From CAXTSE01 sp035554115 (GTDB lineage: Bacteria; Actinomycetota; Actinomycetes; Actinomycetales; Microbacteriaceae), in the NCBI GenBank assembly GCA_035554115.1, contig DATMIW010000004.1, forward strand, positions 1 to 25,348: 25,348 bases of DNA. The letters run 5' to 3'. How positions within the stretch are numbered: position 1 is the first letter of the stretch; each line of letters opens with the position of its first letter. This document shows, piece by piece, positions 23,168 through 25,348 of the stretch. Below the pieces are notes generated by a model. It saw only the letters and a list, made by a program, of their open reading frames with translations, searched no databases and had not been told where the DNA came from. A program made the translations under genes and the position numbers.

Positions 23168-24502
23168 TCAGCTCCGCAACGACTTCATGCTTTCGCGAAG
23201 GGTCATGCCGTCGACGTAGTCCTCCCGGATCGCGCCGCCGGCGCGTAGCCGCGGCATGAAGCGCTCGGTCACCCGTTCCGTGAACGCGTCGCCCGAGCCG
23301 ATATCGCCCGTGAGCATGATGCCGTCGCCGCCTACGGCATCCATGAATTCCAGGGCCTTGTCGGCGACCTGCTCGGGGGTGCCGTGGAATCCGGGGGCAT
23401 CCCGTGCCGGCATTTTCGGGTCGACGCCGACAAATTGCTCGGTCACCGCCTCCCGAAGTGTCAGGCCCCGTTTGGACGCGCCGATCATGTTCTCAAACAT
23501 GCTTGTTACTCCTGAGGGCGGGGTGTCCACGGGGAAGGGCTCGTCAGCGGGGAACGCAGTGAGGTCGAGGTTGAGCGTCTGACACATGGCCAGCAGGGCG
23601 AACTCATATGCCTGCTGGGAGATGGGAACCGGCAAGCTCTGGTCGAAATCGTCCGGTAAGAACTGCTGCAAGAAACTGAAGGTGACGTTGATGTCGTCCG
23701 GGTTGCGGCCCGCGCTGACAGCGCGCGCCCGGATGTCGTCGCGAGCGGCCTTGAGGTCGTCAGTCGAGACGCCGGCCGAGTTGACGAAGGTGAGTTCCGC
23801 GTGTTTGGCCGCGAAGTCGCGGCCGCGCGGGGACGCCCCGGCCTGCGCAAGAAACGGAACCCGCTGAGGGGACGGAGAGGTGACGAGCGGACCCTGTGAT
23901 CGGAAATATTTCCCTACATGGTCGACGCTGTGCACCCGTGACGCGTCGGTGTAGGTCATGGTCTCGAGGTCACGGATGACCGCGTCGGGCTCCCAGGACT
24001 CCCATAGCTTGCGAGCGACCTCCACGAACTCGTCGGCGCGCTCGTATCGCTCGGCGTGCGGCAGCGTTTCGGTGAGCCCGTAATTTTTCGCTTCGTGCTC
24101 CTCATAAGACGTCACGATGTTCCAGCCCACTCGGCCGCGGGCGATGCTGTCGAGCGTGCTGAATGCGCGGGCCAGCATGAACGGCGAATAGAACGTCGTG
24201 GAGGCCGTAGCGATGAGACCGATATGCCGAGTGGCCTGGGCGAGAAGGGGGAGTAGGTACATGGGGTCGGGGGCGGTAGAGGCGACCTTCAGGGCTGCCT
24301 CCATCGATCCCTGTGTGTCGCGGACCACCGCCTGGACGTCGAGGAAAAACACATAGTCGAACTTCGCCTCCTCAAGCTGTCGGGCCTGATCGATGAAGGA
24401 TTGGCCGGTTGTCCAGTCCGGAGCATCTGCGGGGTAGTCGGCTCTTCCCCAGTACGGGTCACTGAACTGCTGGAGCGTGCCGATGGAAAACTTCTTGGTC
24501 AT
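23168..24502 (-). CDS. NtaA/DmoA-type LLM flavin-dependent monooxygenase
   Basis: 444 residues. The features are those of the NtaA/SnaA/DszA/DmoA group: a conserved beginning (FSIGTLQQFSDPYWG), FDYVFFLD, ATSTTFYSPFMLARAFSTLDSIARGRVGWNIVTSYEEHEAKNYGL, HAERYERADEFVEVARKLWESWE, RVPFLAQAGASPRGRDFAAKHAE and FHGTPEQVADKALEF. These FMNH2-dependent enzymes oxidise nitrilotriacetate, sulfides, sulfones or related small molecules, using a separate reductase. ATG 24502 is the start. The same frame is open to 24724, but only opposite the ABC ATPase gene. It is a distinct subfamily from the LLM at 16435. No partner reductase is visible. Confidence 0.9.
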   Translation of the reverse strand: MTKKFSIGTLQQFSDPYWGRADYPADAPDWTTGQSFIDQARQLEEAKFDYVFFLDVQAVVRDTQGSMEAALKVASTAPDPMYLLPLLAQATRHIGLIATASTTFYSPFMLARAFSTLDSIARGRVGWNIVTSYEEHEAKNYGLTETLPHAERYERADEFVEVARKLWESWEPDAVIRDLETMTYTDASRVHSVDHVGKYFRSQGPLVTSPSPQRVPFLAQAGASPRGRDFAAKHAELTFVNSAGVSTDDLKAARDDIRARAVSAGRNPDDINVTFSFLQQFLPDDFDQSLPVPISQQAYEFALLAMCQTLNLDLTAFPADEPFPVDTPPSGVTSMFENMIGASKRGLTLREAVTEQFVGVDPKMPARDAPGFHGTPEQVADKALEFMDAVGGDGIMLTGDIGSGDAFTERVTERFMPRLRAGGAIREDYVDGMTLRESMKSLRS

Positions 24503-24575
24503 GGGTCCACATCGTAATTGGGTCGCCCCCATCTGGGGATACGAGAGTCGTAGGGCGGCGGGGTAAGTTGCGGAG

Positions 24576-25328
24576 ATGTATGCGCTCGAGCTCCGCGGTC
24601 TCACGAAGCGTTTTGGCAGGGCGACGGCTGTCGACGAGCTGAGCCTCTCGGTGCCCCACGGCTCGTTGTATGGCCTGGTCGGGCCGAACGGCGCGGGGAA
24701 GACGACGACGCTTTCGATGGCCACGGGGCTCTTGCGGCCCGACTCCGGTGTCGCCCGGGTTCATGGCATCGACGTGTGGCAGCATCCGCTGGAGGCGAAG
24801 CGGCTGATCGGCAACCTGGCCGACGGGGTCGACCTCTATGACCGGCTGACCGGCGAACAGCTCATCACCTTCTCGGGTCAACTGTTCGGAATCGACCGCT
24901 CCACCCTGCGTGGACGCGTTGCCGACCTGCTGCAGCTGCTCGATCTCGAGAGTGTGGCTGGCCGCGTTGTGGCGGACTATTCGGCCGGGATGACCAAGAA
25001 GATCGCGCTCGCGGCCGCGCTCGTGCATTCGCCGCGGGTGCTCGTCTTAGATGAACCGTTCGAGTCAGTCGACCCGGTGTCGGCCGCGAATATCCGCGAC
25101 ATTCTCGACGGATTCGTGAAAGGCGGCGGCACGGTTGTGGTGTCGAGTCATTCGATGGACCTCGTGCAGCGCATGTGTGATCACATTGCCGTCATCGGTG
25201 GCGGACGCGTGCTGGCCTCCGGCTCGATGGACGAGGTGCGGGGATCCGGCGACCTGGAAACCCGTTTCCTCGAGCTGGTCGGCGGCCGACGCACAGCGGA
25301 GAGTCCGGCATGGTTGCTGTCCTCCTGA
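24576..25328 (+). CDS. ABC transporter ATP-binding protein
   Basis: 250 residues of a single ABC domain. Walker A is GPNGAGKT (36-43), the signature segment is YSAGMTKKIALAAAL, and Walker B is VLVLDEPFESVDPVSAANI. Its switch histidine is in VVVSSHSMD. The start, ATG 24576, immediately follows a GGAG, an unusually tight spacing. Proteins of this kind, paired with a separate membrane subunit, export drugs or lipids or serve in uncharacterised systems. The reading frame overlaps the start of the next gene. It diverges from the NtaA/DmoA-type gene across 73 bases that hold both promoters. Confidence 0.92.
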   Translation: MYALELRGLTKRFGRATAVDELSLSVPHGSLYGLVGPNGAGKTTTLSMATGLLRPDSGVARVHGIDVWQHPLEAKRLIGNLADGVDLYDRLTGEQLITFSGQLFGIDRSTLRGRVADLLQLLDLESVAGRVVADYSAGMTKKIALAAALVHSPRVLVLDEPFESVDPVSAANIRDILDGFVKGGGTVVVSSHSMDLVQRMCDHIAVIGGGRVLASGSMDEVRGSGDLETRFLELVGGRRTAESPAWLLSS

Positions 25329-25348
25329 GGCTGCGCTTCCGGGTCCTG
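25310..25348 (+). CDS. Start of ABC transporter membrane protein (partial)
   Basis: An ATG at 25310 lies within the last codons of the ATPase gene, behind GGAG at 9 bases. It reads MVAVLLRLRFRVL to the window edge. The basic and hydrophobic opening is typical of the integral membrane partner of such an ATPase. Only 13 codons are visible, so the call rests mainly on position and overlap. Confidence 0.6.
   Translation, partial: MVAVLLRLRFRVL

Noticed and set aside
24503..24724. A 74-codon N-terminal extension of the NtaA/DmoA-type gene
   Set aside because: The extension is antisense to the ABC ATPase start and unlike the family, whose proteins begin near the ATG at 24502.

Overview
This 25.3 kb window is bacterial chromosomal DNA, very probably from a high-GC Gram-positive actinobacterium. 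A Microbacteriaceae-like host is my guess, with modest confidence. The support is the GC-rich codon use, frequent GTG/TTG starts, probable leaderless promoters, three lipoprotein binding proteins with LAAC lipoboxes, and IclR/TetR/LuxR regulators of actinobacterial style. No phage, IS element, CRISPR array or plasmid function is visible. The content is catabolic and accessory.

Left part (1-4633). Two minus-strand genes resemble dmmA and dmmB, components of a heme-dependent oxidative N-demethylase (dimethylamine monooxygenase type). dmmB runs off the left edge. They diverge from fdhA, a glutathione-independent formaldehyde dehydrogenase followed by a GlcG/HbpS-like protein. N-demethylation releases formaldehyde and FdhA removes it, so the two arms make biochemical sense together. 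A LuxR-type regulator with a degenerate histidine-kinase-like ATPase module and a RidA-family protein follow.

Middle left (4634-7931). A decayed chimeric pseudogene joins a frameshifted alpha/beta-hydrolase fragment to a luciferase-like monooxygenase (LLM) fragment. These are the same two families that stand intact and adjacent at 15.6-17.7 kb. Minus-strand genes follow: an unrecognised 274-residue protein, a TraR/DksA-type zinc finger protein, an SRPBCC protein and a MoaF-like protein.

Core (8114-17748, all plus strand). A tandem, start/stop-overlapping pair of IclR regulators comes first. Then come two paralogous lipoprotein binding proteins, a ribose-type ABC importer (two-domain ATPase plus permease), a VOC metalloenzyme, and an alpha/beta-hydrolase followed by an LLM flavin monooxygenase. 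Hairpins separate most units. A CCG-N5-CGG palindrome recurs in the promoter regions of the IclR pair, the importer and the VOC gene. This looks like an uptake-plus-oxidation regulon for a small organic substrate. The LLM, hydrolase and nearby succinate-semialdehyde dehydrogenase recall the logic of bacterial pyridine and trigonelline ring opening, but the substrate cannot be read from sequence.

Right part (17857-25348). Minus-strand succinate-semialdehyde dehydrogenase and inositol-monophosphatase genes form an operon that diverges from a TetR regulator. After these come tRNA-Arg(ACG), a third orphan paralogue of the binding proteins, a VIT/CCC1-family membrane protein, a second LLM of the NtaA/DmoA type (minus), and a drug-type ABC ATPase whose partner permease starts at the right edge.

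The most unusual points are the alpha/beta-hydrolase with alanine at the nucleophile position, the broken duplicate of the hydrolase/LLM pair (which kept the serine), three near-identical-length binding proteins sharing one visible importer, and the shared palindromes.
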